Part shown: positions 19,427 through 31,459 of the stretch, in pieces | How the letters are laid out: every line of letters begins with the position of its first letter | Position numbering within the stretch: position 1 is the first letter of the stretch | Translations under genes and position numbers: made by a program | NCBI GenBank assembly: GCA_021802775.1 | Contig: JAJZRJ010000008.1 | Span: 1-64,000, forward strand | Origin: Deltaproteobacteria bacterium | GTDB taxonomy: Bacteria; Desulfobacterota; Desulfobulbia; Desulfobulbales; Desulfurivibrionaceae | Direction of reading: 5' to 3' | DNA length: 64,000 bases | Notes under the pieces: generated by a model | The model's input: only the letters and a program-made list of their open reading frames with translations | Databases searched by the model: none | What the model was told of the DNA's origin: nothing

Positions 19427-19852
19427 TTAGAGGGTCCTCCCCAAAACTTTACTCGCCATTTCCGTGGCAAAACTATCGATTTGCCCTTTCAGCGCGATTT
19501 GCGCCTCGGCAAACTGTTGCTGGATCTGCTTCAACTGCTCGGCCTTGGCGGTCTCCATCCCCTTGCGCAGGGCGGCGAGCTTTTCGTTGCTTGCCGCTTG
19601 CGCGGCGCCGCGAACGGCATCATATTCCGCCTTGGCCTTGGCCCGGGACTCCCTGATCTTCTGGTCGAATTCATCAAGGCGGAGCTTGGCGTTCTTGTTG
19701 AAGTTGGCGATGTCGCCATCAAGGCCGCCGATCTTTTTCTGCCGCTCGAGAAGGACGTTCCGCACCGGCCGGTACAGGACAGCATTCAGAATGACGATCA
19801 AGAGCAGGATGTTGATGATCTGGATCGGCATAGTAAGGTCTATGTCTATCAT
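19427..19852 (-). CDS. atpF': ATP synthase Fo b' subunit
   Basis: 141 residues; first gene of the operon. One N-terminal membrane helix (MPIQIINILLLIVILNAVLY), then a coiled coil (KNAKLRLDEFDQKIRESRAK). It pairs with the b subunit encoded 2 nt downstream to form a heterodimeric peripheral stalk. A sigma-70-like promoter lies about 70 nt upstream. Genes for the a and c subunits are not in this window and must be elsewhere. Confidence 0.93.
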   Translation of the reverse strand: MIDIDLTMPIQIINILLLIVILNAVLYRPVRNVLLERQKKIGGLDGDIANFNKNAKLRLDEFDQKIRESRAKAKAEYDAVRGAAQAASNEKLAALRKGMETAKAEQLKQIQQQFAEAQIALKGQIDSFATEMASKVLGRTL

Positions 19853-19928
19853 GGTCTCGCCCCTTAATTGCGTAATTCGTTATGGAGTAATAGCCCGGAA
19901 ATGAATGATCGCTCATAAACAAAGAGGC

Positions 19929-19957
19929 GTTCTAATCGATATTCCAGGGCCTGTCAA
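19929..19957 (-). promoter_or_regulatory. Sigma-70-type promoter of the ATP synthase operon
   Basis: On the minus strand, TTGACA (19952-19957), a 17-nt spacer and TAGAAC (19929-19934). The predicted start point is near 19922, about 70 nt before the atpF' ATG. The promoter overlaps an inverted repeat (ATTCCAGGG at 19941-19949 with CCCTGGAAT at 19970-19978), which could be an operator or the upstream terminator hairpin of alaS. Confidence 0.65.
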
Positions 19958-19978
19958 TATTTTTTCTGACCCTGGAAT
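19941..19978. repeat. Inverted repeat between alaS and the atp operon
   Basis: ATTCCAGGG and CCCTGGAAT are perfect 9-bp arms separated by 20 nt containing a TTTTTT run. The repeat surrounds the -35 of the atp promoter. It may serve as the alaS terminator, a regulator site, or both. Confidence 0.6.
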
Positions 19979-20048
19979 TGCCTGTTTTTTCAAGGGTTGC
20001 GCGGCAAATCGCCGCCTGGCTCTCGAGAATTTAATCAAAAAAATCGTC

Positions 20049-22688
<2,640 letters not shown>

Positions 22689-22730
22689 CATTCCACCTTC
22701 GCTGCGGCTGGTTCCAGTGCCATAAAAAAA

Positions 22731-22752
22731 GCGGGATGCCTCCGCATCCCGC
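22731..22752 (-). terminator. Rho-independent terminator of recA
   Basis: The stem GCGGGATGC / GCATCCCGC with a 4-nt loop is followed on the minus strand by TTTTTTTATGG. It is a textbook terminator between recA and alaS. Confidence 0.92.
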
Positions 22753-22881
22753 CCCCTTTCATACAACCCTGTTCGCCTTTTTGCAACGCCTTTAGCGGTG
22801 GCCGGCCCTCCGCCGCTGGCGCCTCATCCCGCCCCCTTCCTCCGGGTTAGGCACACGGCGGAAAAGCGGCATCAACAGCCA

Positions 22882-23937
22882 TCACCCCCTGGCCTTTTTC
22901 TCGTCCTTGGGCGCGGCCTTGCCCTCGCCGCCGGGACTGGGCACCGGCAGGCCGTAGCCGAGACGCACCTTGGCGTCGATCTCCGCCGCCACCTCCGGGT
23001 GCTCCTTCAGGAAGACCCTGGCGTTCTCGCGGCCCTGGCCGATGCGCTCGCCGCCATACGAGAACCAGGCGCCGCTCTTGTCGATGATGTTCTGGCCCAC
23101 GGCGAGATCGAGCATGTCGCCCTCGCGGGAGGCGCCCTCGCCGAAGATGATATCGAACTCGGCGGTCTTGAAGGGCGGCGCCACCTTGTTCTTGACGATC
23201 TTCGCCTTGGTGCGGTTGCCGATCACCTCGTCGCCGTCCTTGATGGCGGTCATCTTGCGGATGTCGATGCGCATGGAACTGTAGAACTTCAGGGCGTTAC
23301 CGCCGGTGGTGGTTTCCGGATTGCCGAACATGACGCCGATCTTCATGCGGATCTGGTTGATGAAGATGATCGCGGTGTTGGTGCGCTTCAGCACGCCGGC
23401 CAGTTTGCGCATGGTCTGGCTCATGAGCCGGGCCTGGAGCCCGACATGGGAGTCGCCGATGTTGCCGTCGATCTCCGCCTTGGGCACCAGGGCGGCCACC
23501 GAGTCCACCACGATCACGTCCACCGCGCCGCTCCTGATGAGGATCTCGGCGATTTCCAGGGCCTGCTCGCCGTAGTCGGGCTGGGAGACCAGCAGGTCGT
23601 CGACGTTGACCCCCAGCCGCTCGGCATAGCCGACATCGAGCGCGTGCTCCGCGTCGATGAAGGCGGCGGCCCCGCCCTGGCGCTGGGCCTGGGCGATGAT
23701 CTGCAGGGCCAGGGTGGTCTTGCCCGAGGATTCCGGGCCAAAGACCTCGGTGATCCGGCCGCGGGGGATGCCGCCGATGCCGGTGGCGATATCGAGACTC
23801 AGGGTGCCGGTAGAGATGGCGGGAATCGCCTCGCGCTCGTCGGTGCCGAGCCGCATGATGGAGCCCTTGCCGAACTGCTTGTGAATCTGGAAAATTGCGG
23901 TTTCCAGGGTTTTGCTCTTGCTCTCCGCAATGGTCAT
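22882..23937 (-). CDS. recA: Recombinase RecA
   Basis: 351 residues. Strand exchange and LexA coprotease activity. Motifs: P-loop GPESSGKT (about residue 68), [22 protein letters not shown], the [20 protein letters not shown] loop and [13 protein letters not shown]. The C-terminus is the usual variable acidic/basic tail. The ATG at 23937 follows AGGAG. I see no clear LexA-box palindrome in the 47-nt gap after cinA, so it may be read from an upstream promoter with mtaB and cinA. Confidence 0.98.
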   Translation of the reverse strand: MTIAESKSKTLETAIFQIHKQFGKGSIMRLGTDEREAIPAISTGTLSLDIATGIGGIPRGRITEVFGPESSGKTTLALQIIAQAQRQGGAAAFIDAEHALDVGYAERLGVNVDDLLVSQPDYGEQALEIAEILIRSGAVDVIVVDSVAALVPKAEIDGNIGDSHVGLQARLMSQTMRKLAGVLKRTNTAIIFINQIRMKIGVMFGNPETTTGGNALKFYSSMRIDIRKMTAIKDGDEVIGNRTKAKIVKNKVAPPFKTAEFDIIFGEGASREGDMLDLAVGQNIIDKSGAWFSYGGERIGQGRENARVFLKEHPEVAAEIDAKVRLGYGLPVPSPGGEGKAAPKDEKKARG

Positions 23938-23984
23938 GGGAATCTCCTCTAACGAAGGAATTGGGTGAAGGCGGTTCTCTTCTT

Positions 23985-25241
23985 TTACACCGCCTCGCGT
24001 TCGGAATCAAGCAAAGAGCGGCGCACCAGATCCAGGGCGATCTGGCTGGCGTGTTCCTGGATCTGCCAGCGGTCGCCGGCAAGGTGCACGAGGTGATCAT
24101 CGGTACCGGCCGCAGTGGCCAGGGCTAGATAAACCGTGCCCACCGGCTTGGCCTCACCGCCGCCGCCAGGCCCGGCAATACCGGTGATGGAGACGCCAAG
24201 ACCGGCGCCGGTCACCCGCCGGATGCCATCGGCCATGGCCCGGGCGGTCTCGCCGCTCACCGCGCCGTATTGGGCCAGAATTGCTGACGGCACCCCGAGC
24301 AGCCTCTCCTTGAGCTCGTTGCTGTAGGCCACCACCCCGCCGAGGAAATAGGCAGAGCTACCGGAGACCTTGGTCATCTTGTGGGCCAGGAGGCCGCCGG
24401 AACACGACTCGGCCACGGCGAGCGTCTTGCCCTGCCAGCCAAGCAAGCGACCCACCACCCCCTCCAGGGAATCATTACCGCAGCCGTAGATGGCGCGGCC
24501 AAGAATCTCAACGATGGCGGTATCGCAATCCCCAAAGCGCTCCTCGATGGACGCCTCGCCGTCACCCGCTACGGTCAGACTCACATGCACCTCGGGAAAG
24601 ACCGGATAGTAGCCGATCCGCACGCCGTGGGCCGGATCCTCCAGATGCTCCAGCTTGTTGTTGATTTCCGACTCGGCCAGCCCCACCACCTTGTAGACCT
24701 TCTGCCGTACCTGTCGCCCCTCCTCGCCCTCCCAGACCGCCAGGCGGGTAAGCACGGTTTCCACCAGCAGTTCCTTCATCTCGTGGGGCACGCCGGGCAG
24801 GAAAAAGACCGGCTTGCCGTCCTGCACCAGGAAATAGCCGGCGGTCCTGGCCTCGGAATGCAGGGCATGGGCCCCGGCCGGCAGCCAGGCGAGCTTTTCG
24901 AGGGCACTCTGCACCTCTGCCGTATTGTTGGTGCCATGGGCCGCGATCTTACGGGAGATCTCGGGATAAAAGGTTGCAGGACGGGCCAGGGCCTCGGAGA
25001 CCGCCCGGTTGGTGAGGTCGTCGGTGGTGGGCCCAAGGCCGCCGGTAACGATGATAAAATCGGCGCGTGCCAAGGCCTGCCGGATGGTCTCGCCGATGAG
25101 CTCCACCTCGTCGCCGATGGTGGTCATGGCAATGACCTCATGGCCCGCGGCAAAGAGCTGGCTGGCGGCAAAAAAACTGGTGGTATTGAGAATCCGGCCG
25201 GTGGTCAGTTCGTCGCCAATGGCAATGATCTCCCCCCGCAT
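23985..25241 (-). CDS. cinA: CinA family protein (NMN deamidase / competence-damage inducible)
   Basis: 418 residues. The N-terminal COG1058 domain ([45 protein letters not shown]) is an ADP-ribose pyrophosphatase-like fold. The C-terminal CinA domain ([31 protein letters not shown]) is the nicotinamide mononucleotide deamidase of pyridine-nucleotide salvage. Start 25241 follows a strong AAGGAGGGGG. The cinA-recA adjacency is common in bacteria. It lies 13 nt after mtaB. Confidence 0.95.
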   Translation of the reverse strand: MRGEIIAIGDELTTGRILNTTSFFAASQLFAAGHEVIAMTTIGDEVELIGETIRQALARADFIIVTGGLGPTTDDLTNRAVSEALARPATFYPEISRKIAAHGTNNTAEVQSALEKLAWLPAGAHALHSEARTAGYFLVQDGKPVFFLPGVPHEMKELLVETVLTRLAVWEGEEGRQVRQKVYKVVGLAESEINNKLEHLEDPAHGVRIGYYPVFPEVHVSLTVAGDGEASIEERFGDCDTAIVEILGRAIYGCGNDSLEGVVGRLLGWQGKTLAVAESCSGGLLAHKMTKVSGSSAYFLGGVVAYSNELKERLLGVPSAILAQYGAVSGETARAMADGIRRVTGAGLGVSITGIAGPGGGGEAKPVGTVYLALATAAGTDDHLVHLAGDRWQIQEHASQIALDLVRRSLLDSEREAV

Positions 25242-25254
25242 ACCCCCTCCTTGC

Positions 25255-26583
25255 TCAACGTGATTCCACTAAGGTGCCGGCCACGCCGTCGTCGGTCAGG
25301 CGGTCAAGCCGCACCTCCGCCACGGTGTTGGCCAGCGTTGCCGGCGCCGCAAAGATCACCGGTACATAGTGTTCGGTAAAACCGCGCAGCGTTTTGCCAC
25401 CCTTGCCGGCCTCGGCCAGCACCCGACATACTTCGCCGAGATGGCTGGCATAAAAGGCCTGCCGTTTTTGCTGATCGAGCGCCCGCAGCAGGGCCACCCG
25501 CTCATCCTTGACCATGCCCGGGATCTGGTCGGGCATGCCGGCCGCGATGGTGCCCGGCCGCCGCGAATAGGGAAAGACGTGGAGGTAGCTCACCGGCAGC
25601 TCTTTAAGCAGCGTGTAAGTGCTGCGGAAGGCGGCCTCGTCCTCGCCGGGGAAGCCGACCAGGACATCGACCCCGATGGCAAGCCCCGGCACGGCGGCAG
25701 CGCAGGCATGGATGATCTCGGCAAACTGCTGCCGGGTATAGCGCCGGTGCATGGCCGCGAGGATCCGGTTGTCGCCGCTCTGGAGCGGGATATGCAGATG
25801 CGGCATCAACGCCGGCGCCTCGGCGATCCGCGCCAGCAACGCCGGCGTGATCTCGGTGGGTTCCAGCGAACTTAAGCGGTAGCGCACCGGATGGTCTTGC
25901 GCAAGCAGCAACGCAACCAGGTCCAGCAGCGACAAGGCCGGTGAAAGATCGAGACCATAATGACCGAGATGGATGCCGGTGAGCACCATCTCCCGGAAAC
26001 CCTGTTCGACGAAAAGTCGCGCTTGCTCAAGCACCCGTTCCGGCGGCACACTGCGGCTGCGGCCCCGGCTATAAGGCACGATGCAGTAGGTGCAGAACTG
26101 ATTGCAGCCGTCCTGCACCTTGAGGTAGCTCCGGGTGCGGCCGGCAAAGGCGGTGACGGTGAGGGGGCAGACCTCGCGGGCTCCGGCAAGATCGCCGAGG
26201 TACATCTCGAGGTCGCACCGGCTGTCGGCCAGGGCGACCTCCACCAACCGGTGCTTGCAGGCGTTGCCCACCAGACAGAGGGGCTGCGCGACCAGCTCGA
26301 GAATCTCCGCGGAGGCCACCTGAGCGTAGCAGCCGGTAACGACGAGCCGGGCCCGGGGATTCGCCTTGAGCGCCCGGCGGATCAACTGACGTGACTGGGC
26401 ACCGGCCCTGGCGGTGACGGCGCAGGTATTGATCACATAAAGGTCAGCGGCCTGGGAAAAGGGGACAACGGTGAAGCCGCGCGCCGCAAAACCGGAGAGA
26501 AAGGCGGCGGACTCGAACTGGTTCACCTTACAGCCGAGAGTGGTGACCGCCACCCGGCTGATCCGTGGGTGTGCACTTTTCAT
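25255..26583 (-). CDS. mtaB: tRNA t6A37 methylthiotransferase (MtaB family)
   Basis: 442 residues. Radical-SAM enzyme converting t6A to ms2t6A at position 37 of ANN-decoding tRNAs. Layout: N-terminal UPF0004 domain with three cluster cysteines (TLGCKVNQFES, VINTCAVTARA, VVTGCYAQ), radical-SAM motif CNQFCTYCIVPYSRGRSRS, then a C-terminal TRAM-like domain (LRGFTEHYVPVIFA). The form of the first motif (GCKVNQFE) is typical of MtaB rather than MiaB or RimO. First gene of an mtaB-cinA-recA run. Confidence 0.93.
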   Translation of the reverse strand: MKSAHPRISRVAVTTLGCKVNQFESAAFLSGFAARGFTVVPFSQAADLYVINTCAVTARAGAQSRQLIRRALKANPRARLVVTGCYAQVASAEILELVAQPLCLVGNACKHRLVEVALADSRCDLEMYLGDLAGAREVCPLTVTAFAGRTRSYLKVQDGCNQFCTYCIVPYSRGRSRSVPPERVLEQARLFVEQGFREMVLTGIHLGHYGLDLSPALSLLDLVALLLAQDHPVRYRLSSLEPTEITPALLARIAEAPALMPHLHIPLQSGDNRILAAMHRRYTRQQFAEIIHACAAAVPGLAIGVDVLVGFPGEDEAAFRSTYTLLKELPVSYLHVFPYSRRPGTIAAGMPDQIPGMVKDERVALLRALDQQKRQAFYASHLGEVCRVLAEAGKGGKTLRGFTEHYVPVIFAAPATLANTVAEVRLDRLTDDGVAGTLVESR

Positions 26584-26606
26584 TCTTTGGAGATACCGGG
26601 TTTGGC

Positions 26607-26630
26607 CATGCTTTGCAATGGCAAAGCATG
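26607..26630. repeat. Perfect 10-bp hairpin upstream of mtaB
   Basis: CATGCTTTGC and GCAAAGCATG are perfect arms around a 4-nt loop, between the L,D-transpeptidase gene (ends 26659) and mtaB (starts 26583). No T-tract follows on the minus strand, so it may be a leader structure or weak terminator rather than a classic one. Confidence 0.7.
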
Positions 26631-26658
26631 CGCCGGCAGAGGGAGGAACGAAAGGGAG

Positions 26659-27285
26659 CTACTTCTTGATGATCACCTCGGTGCCGACCTTGATCACCGG
26701 ATACAACTCATCGATATCCTTGTTGCGCAGGGCGACGCAGCCGTAGGTCCACTGCCAGAACTCGCCATCGCCATGGATGAAGATCTCACCGCCCAGGGCG
26801 GTGTTCCAGGGCGGGATGGCACCCTGGTTGATGCTGCGGACAATGGCGTCGTACTGGCGCTCATCGATGAGCCGGTCGCGCAGCCCCCGCTCCGCATGCT
26901 CGCGGTTGGGATAGCTCAACCCCAGGGAGAGATGGTACTTGCTGCGCGGGTTCTTCTGGCAGATGTAGAATTTCCCTTCCGGGGTACAGGCGTCGCCCCG
27001 GCGGATCTTGTCGTCCTCCGGGTTCTGGCCGATGAGGACCGGATAGGCGCGCCAGAGCTTGTCACCGCTAAAGAGGTAGAGGGTCTTTTTTTGCTTGTGG
27101 ATTTCGATGAGCGGGTTGTCCAGCACCGAGGGGAGGGGCTGATGCTGGGCAGGATTGCGGTAACGCGCCTCCTCGGCGGAAACCGGCGGCGTGTAGGTCG
27201 CCACCCGATCATTGACCGCGGTCGGGGCCGTGCAGCCGCCGATCAAGGGCCAGCAGCCAAGAAACATGAGTGCCGAGAGACGCAT
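26659..27285 (-). CDS. L,D-transpeptidase (YkuD), predicted lipoprotein
   Basis: 208 residues from the ATG at 27285, chosen because it has a GAGG Shine-Dalgarno sequence and begins a lipoprotein signal (MRLSALMFLGCWPLIGGC, lipobox LIGGC); longer starts exist upstream. YkuD domain from about residue 60: IEIHKQKKTLYLFSGDKL, PEGKFYICQKNPRSKYHLS, and the catalytic region EIFIHGDGEFWQWTYGCVAL with the Cys nucleophile and His. Such enzymes make 3-3 crosslinks or attach proteins to peptidoglycan. The form with SLGLSYPN is typical of small anchored YkuD proteins. It lies downstream of a second, different YkuD gene. Confidence 0.9.
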   Translation of the reverse strand: MRLSALMFLGCWPLIGGCTAPTAVNDRVATYTPPVSAEEARYRNPAQHQPLPSVLDNPLIEIHKQKKTLYLFSGDKLWRAYPVLIGQNPEDDKIRRGDACTPEGKFYICQKNPRSKYHLSLGLSYPNREHAERGLRDRLIDERQYDAIVRSINQGAIPPWNTALGGEIFIHGDGEFWQWTYGCVALRNKDIDELYPVIKVGTEVIIKK

Positions 27286-27455
27286 CCGTTGCCTCGGCGA
27301 TCTCAGAATCGATAAGTCATTCATGAGGCCGGCTTCACATCCTCCGTCTCGCGTGCGCCGCAAGGCCGAGGCACCCATGAGCAGATGCCTGTCGCTCTTG
27401 GCGACGAATCCACATGTTCCTTATACCACTTTTCCCCGAAAGGCAACCACCCCTT

Positions 27456-28484
27456 TCAATCATGGATCCAGATCAGGGTGCCGGGGGGGCTCTGGCGGTT
27501 CGCGGTTCGCCCCTTGCGCGGCAAGGCCTCCGGGCCAGTGGTCCACTGGTAAAGCCACCTGGCGTCCTTGGGGGAGAGATTCACGCAGCCGTGCGAGCTG
27601 GTCAATCCGAAGATATCATGCCAGTACGAGGCGTGCAGGGCATACCCCTGGTAGAAAAACATCTGCCAGAGCACGTCTTCCAGGAAATAGAGGTCGTCTC
27701 CGGCCACACCGCCACTCATCTTTCTCCGCTCCGTCTTGAAATAGATGCGAAAGGATCCCCGCACCGTGGGAAAACGGGAATCGCCGGCGGAAATCAGGGT
27801 GGAAAAAATCATCCGGTTCCCCTCGTAGGCCGTCAGGGTCTGCTCGTTGAGGCTCACGTCGAGCCAGCGCTCGGTCGCCCCGACGCCGTCCGGCCGCTGC
27901 CGAGGGATTACCAGGCCGAGACGCCGGTAGGGCAGCCAGCCGCCGCAGCCGATATTGCACCACTTCTCGCCATTGGCCTCGGTGATTTCATAGATATAGA
28001 CCAGAGAGCGCTCCGGCAAGGTCAGGGCGTCCAATTCCGTCAGGGCGCCCGGCGCGCTGACGACCTGACTGGTGAAGAGCACCCAGGCAAAGAGCTTGTC
28101 CTGGCCGGGCGGCACCATGATGCCCTGATGACTTGAGGGCGTAACCGGCGCCAGGGTCTCGGCCCGCACGTATTCGCCGCGATTAATCTGATACCACTCC
28201 TCGCCCTCGACCTCGATCGAATCAGGGCTTTCGAGGCTGACGCCGACGTAGCCGGCCGGCAGGTAACGCAGCGGTGCCTTACCGCGCCCATCATCCCCAG
28301 GAGCCGCATAGACCGGCACTGTCTGCTTGCCATTGACCAGGGCATAGGGGATGTGCAGCAGGTCAGCCTCCACCTTGGGGCGCACCAAGCCGGTGATCTC
28401 GGTCACGCAGAAATCCCCGCCCTCGGCCAACGCCGGTTGGACCATCAAAGCAAGGGCAAGGAGCAGCACCCCATTGTTTGCCAT
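27456..28484 (-). CDS. Secreted L,D-transpeptidase with N-terminal SH3-like region
   Basis: 342 residues from the ATG at 28484, which has GAGGG upstream and starts a signal peptide (MANNGVLLLALALMVQPALA). The middle (TVPVYAAPGDDGRGKAPLR, YVGVSLESPDSIEVEGEEWY) looks like SH3-type wall-binding repeats. The C-terminal YkuD domain begins near WLDVSLNEQTLTAYEGNRMI and carries the catalytic HASYWHDIFGLTSSHGCVNL with His and Cys. It lies 37 nt after mnmA and probably shares its transcript. Confidence 0.9.
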   Translation of the reverse strand: MANNGVLLLALALMVQPALAEGGDFCVTEITGLVRPKVEADLLHIPYALVNGKQTVPVYAAPGDDGRGKAPLRYLPAGYVGVSLESPDSIEVEGEEWYQINRGEYVRAETLAPVTPSSHQGIMVPPGQDKLFAWVLFTSQVVSAPGALTELDALTLPERSLVYIYEITEANGEKWCNIGCGGWLPYRRLGLVIPRQRPDGVGATERWLDVSLNEQTLTAYEGNRMIFSTLISAGDSRFPTVRGSFRIYFKTERRKMSGGVAGDDLYFLEDVLWQMFFYQGYALHASYWHDIFGLTSSHGCVNLSPKDARWLYQWTTGPEALPRKGRTANRQSPPGTLIWIHD

Positions 28485-28521
28485 ATCGTCCCTCTGGGCA
28501 TCCGTCGCACCCCTTTCTCCC

Positions 28522-29637
28522 TTATGCTCCCACCTGGCCGGCGCCATCTTCCGCATCGAAATCCGCAATCTCGCCGCATCCCACCACGCGCTCACCGTCG
28601 TACACCACGGCAAACTGGCCCGGCGCGATGGCACGCTGGGGGGTATCGAATACCACCCGCAGGCCGTTTCCCGTTACCGCCAACCGTGCCGGCGCCGCCG
28701 GGTGGCGGTAACGGAGCTGCACCAGATAGCGGCCCGGCAGCCGCGGCGGAGAACCAGCCTGCCAATGCACGTCCTCGACCATCAGAGAGAAACGGTACAG
28801 CTCACTTTCCTTGCCGACGATCACCGCATTCCGCGCGGCATCGAGCGCGACCACATAATACGGCGTGGCATCCGGCAACCCCAGCCCCCGACGCTGGCCG
28901 ATGGTATAACAGTGGAGCCCCTTGTGGATTCCGAACTGCCGGCCATCGCTGGCCAGAAGCGGGCCGCTTTCCGGCGGCGTTCCGCCATATCCCGCCACAA
29001 AATCAGCCACCCTCTGCGCCTCTAAAAAACAGACATCCTGGCTTTCCTGACCGTGCCGCCCCGCAAGGCCACGCTGATCCGCCAGCTGGTAGACCTCCTC
29101 CTTGGTCCGCTCCCCCAAGGGAAAAAGCAACTGCCGCAACTCGTCCTGGCCGAGGCGGCAGAGGAAATAAGACTGATCCTTGCGCTGGTCCCTGCCCCGC
29201 AGCAGGTGACAGCGCCCCGTCTCATCGCGCACAACCCGGGCATAGTGGCCGGTGGCCAGCAATTCGCCATAACGGGGCACCACCTGCCTGAGCAGCTCGC
29301 CGGCCTTGATCCGGCGATTGCAGACCACGCACGGGTTCGGGGTCTTGCCGGCCGCGTAGGCAGCAACGAAATAGTCGAGCACCTCCTGCCGGAAAACCGC
29401 ATGCAGATCGACCACCACCAGCGGGATGCCGAGATGGTCGGCCACTGCCCGGGCTTCTTCCTCCTGGTGTCGTACGTCCCGGTGGAGGAGGCGCATGAAA
29501 ACCCCGGTCACCACCGCACCCGCCTCCTTGAGCAGGGCCGCGGTCACCGAGCTGTCCACCCCGCCGCTCATGGCGACAACGATTTTTTTGTTGTATAGTT
29601 GGGCAAGCCCTGACGCCATGTTCCGTTCTTCCCGCAT
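28522..29637 (-). CDS. mnmA: tRNA-specific 2-thiouridylase MnmA
   Basis: 371 residues (a second ATG at 29619 gives 365). It thiolates U34 of tRNA-Lys, -Glu and -Gln. The PP-loop VAMSGGVDSSV binds ATP. The two catalytic cysteines are in TPNPCVVCNRRIK and KSQDVCFLE, and the GQRRGLGL motif lies between the central and C-terminal barrels. Complete and conventional. It diverges from the U32 gene at 29704, another U34 modification factor. Confidence 0.96.
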   Translation of the reverse strand: MREERNMASGLAQLYNKKIVVAMSGGVDSSVTAALLKEAGAVVTGVFMRLLHRDVRHQEEEARAVADHLGIPLVVVDLHAVFRQEVLDYFVAAYAAGKTPNPCVVCNRRIKAGELLRQVVPRYGELLATGHYARVVRDETGRCHLLRGRDQRKDQSYFLCRLGQDELRQLLFPLGERTKEEVYQLADQRGLAGRHGQESQDVCFLEAQRVADFVAGYGGTPPESGPLLASDGRQFGIHKGLHCYTIGQRRGLGLPDATPYYVVALDAARNAVIVGKESELYRFSLMVEDVHWQAGSPPRLPGRYLVQLRYRHPAAPARLAVTGNGLRVVFDTPQRAIAPGQFAVVYDGERVVGCGEIADFDAEDGAGQVGA

Positions 29638-29703
29638 CCATTACCGACACCGGCCGCGACAGGACCGACTATACCATAATTTCAGCCAAGAGACCGTTGA
29701 GAA

Positions 29704-30948
29704 ATGATCCCGCTTCCGGAACTGCTGGCCCCGGCCGGCACCTTTGAAAAGTTGCAGACCGCCATCCGCTACGGCGCCGACGCCGTCTATTTGGGCGGCA
29801 CCAGGTACAGCCTGCGGGCGCACGCCGGCAACTTCGAAGACTACGATCTCGCGGCCGCGATCCGCTATGCCCATGACCACGGGGTCAAGGTCTATGTGAC
29901 GATCAATGCCTTTGCCCACAACGCCGACCTTGAAGGCCTCCCCGCCTATCTCCGTACCCTGCGGGAGGCTGCGGCCGATGCGCTGATCATCGCCGACCCC
30001 GGCGTGCTGGCGATTGCCCGGAGGACGGTGCCGGAAGTGCCGATTCACCTCAGCACCCAGGCCAATGTCACCAACCGCGAGAGTGCCTTGTTCTGGGTGG
30101 CCCAGGGGGTCAAGCGGCTCAACCTGGCGCGCGAACTTTCGCTGGTCGAGATTCGCGAAATTCGGACCGCCACCCAGGCGGAACTCGAACTTTTCACCCA
30201 CGGCGCCCTGTGCATCTCATACTCCGGCCGCTGCCTCTTGAGCCTCTACCTCACCGGCCGCAACGCCAACCAGGGCGACTGCGCCCACCCCTGCCGCTAT
30301 CGCTACCGGCTGGAGGAGGAAAAACGGCCGGGCCAGTTCTTCCCGGTGGAGGAGGATGGCCGCGGCACCTACCTGTTCAATGCCAAGGATCTCTGTCTGC
30401 TCCGGCGGCTGCCCGAGCTGATCACGGCAGGGGCCGATTCGCTCAAACTCGAAGGCCGCATGAAAAGCGTCTACTATGTGGGGGCCATTGTCCGGCTCTA
30501 CCGGGCAGCGCTCGATTACTGGCAGGAGCATGGCCTGCCGGCCCCGGGTGAAACCGCGAGGCTGCCAAGCGTCTTTGGCGAAGAGTTGCACAAGATCGGT
30601 TCCCGCGGCTATACGGAAAATTTTCTCGATGAACCGCCGGGGCCGGTCGACATGCTTTACAAAGGCGCCACGGTCCGGGCCGAATATGCGCCGGTGGGCA
30701 TTGTCCGCGAGGGCGAAACCTCGCCGCTCATCGAGACCAGAAACCCGATTACCGTTGGCGAGACGGTCGAATATCTCGGGCCGGGACTCGCCAACCTTCC
30801 TGGCCGTATCGTCGCCATCACCGACCAGCAGGGCAACCAGCTCCATCGCGCCAACCCCAACCACCTCGTGCGCCTCACCCTCGATCCGCCGGGGCAGGGT
30901 TGGCAGCCGCTGGGGCTTATCAGAAAACAGGCCGTCAACGGAGGATGA
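29704..30948 (+). CDS. trhP: Peptidase U32 family protein (TrhP-like tRNA hydroxylation factor)
   Basis: 414 residues. It opens with PELLAPAGTFEKLQTAIRYG and carries the U32 signature ELFTHGALCISYSGRCLLS with its cluster-type cysteines, then GDCAHPCRYRY. Family members such as YegQ/TrhP hydroxylate U34 of tRNA using prephenate-derived chemistry; older annotations call them collagenase-like peptidases. The length fits TrhP rather than RlhA. It is next to mnmA and coupled to the zinc-ribbon gene that follows. Confidence 0.85.
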   Translation: MIPLPELLAPAGTFEKLQTAIRYGADAVYLGGTRYSLRAHAGNFEDYDLAAAIRYAHDHGVKVYVTINAFAHNADLEGLPAYLRTLREAAADALIIADPGVLAIARRTVPEVPIHLSTQANVTNRESALFWVAQGVKRLNLARELSLVEIREIRTATQAELELFTHGALCISYSGRCLLSLYLTGRNANQGDCAHPCRYRYRLEEEKRPGQFFPVEEDGRGTYLFNAKDLCLLRRLPELITAGADSLKLEGRMKSVYYVGAIVRLYRAALDYWQEHGLPAPGETARLPSVFGEELHKIGSRGYTENFLDEPPGPVDMLYKGATVRAEYAPVGIVREGETSPLIETRNPITVGETVEYLGPGLANLPGRIVAITDQQGNQLHRANPNHLVRLTLDPPGQGWQPLGLIRKQAVNGG

Positions 30949-30950
30949 CC

Positions 30951-31310
30951 ATGCGGTGCGACAAATGCCAGGCCCCGATCCCGCCAGGCGAAGAAGAATC
31001 CATCCACGGCCGCACGGTCTGCGAGGAGTGCCTGATGGATATCCTCTCGCCGGCCCGAACTTGCGACCCGTGGGCCGTGCGCAGCGCCCAACAGACCATG
31101 GATACCATGGCCGGCGGGGCACAGCTCACCCCCAATCAAGAACGGATTCTGGCCATTCTCAGAGAGACCGGCGGCGCTTCCCTCGTTGATCTGGCACAGC
31201 GTCTTGCCAGCAAGCCCCATGCCGTGGAACGCGAGATCGCCACCCTGCGCCACATGGAGAAGGTACGCGGCGCCCTGATAGAAGGACGCAAAATTTTTCG
31301 CCTCTGGTGA
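30951..31310 (+). CDS. Zinc-ribbon / winged-helix-like protein, unknown function
   Basis: 119 residues. The ATG at 30951 is 7 nt after GGAGG and an alternative ATG at 30945 overlaps the stop of the U32 gene, so translation is coupled. The N-terminus has paired CxxC motifs (MRCDKCQ and CEECLMD), a small zinc ribbon. The rest (LTPNQERILAILRETGGAS, VDLAQRLASKPHAVEREIATL) reads as a winged helix. It is probably a nucleic-acid-binding partner of the tRNA-modification gene, by position only. Confidence 0.7.
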   Translation: MRCDKCQAPIPPGEEESIHGRTVCEECLMDILSPARTCDPWAVRSAQQTMDTMAGGAQLTPNQERILAILRETGGASLVDLAQRLASKPHAVEREIATLRHMEKVRGALIEGRKIFRLW

Positions 31311-31459
31311 CTCTTCACTTCACGCGGCCGCTGGCGCCGCAAAAAAAGTTGCAAAAATCCTTCCCCGCCCGCATACTGGACATCAAGAAACATTATGACC
31401 AAACAGGCGCCCCTGATGCTGCCGCCACGGCTGACTCGATCCCCATTCCGGAGGCCGGT

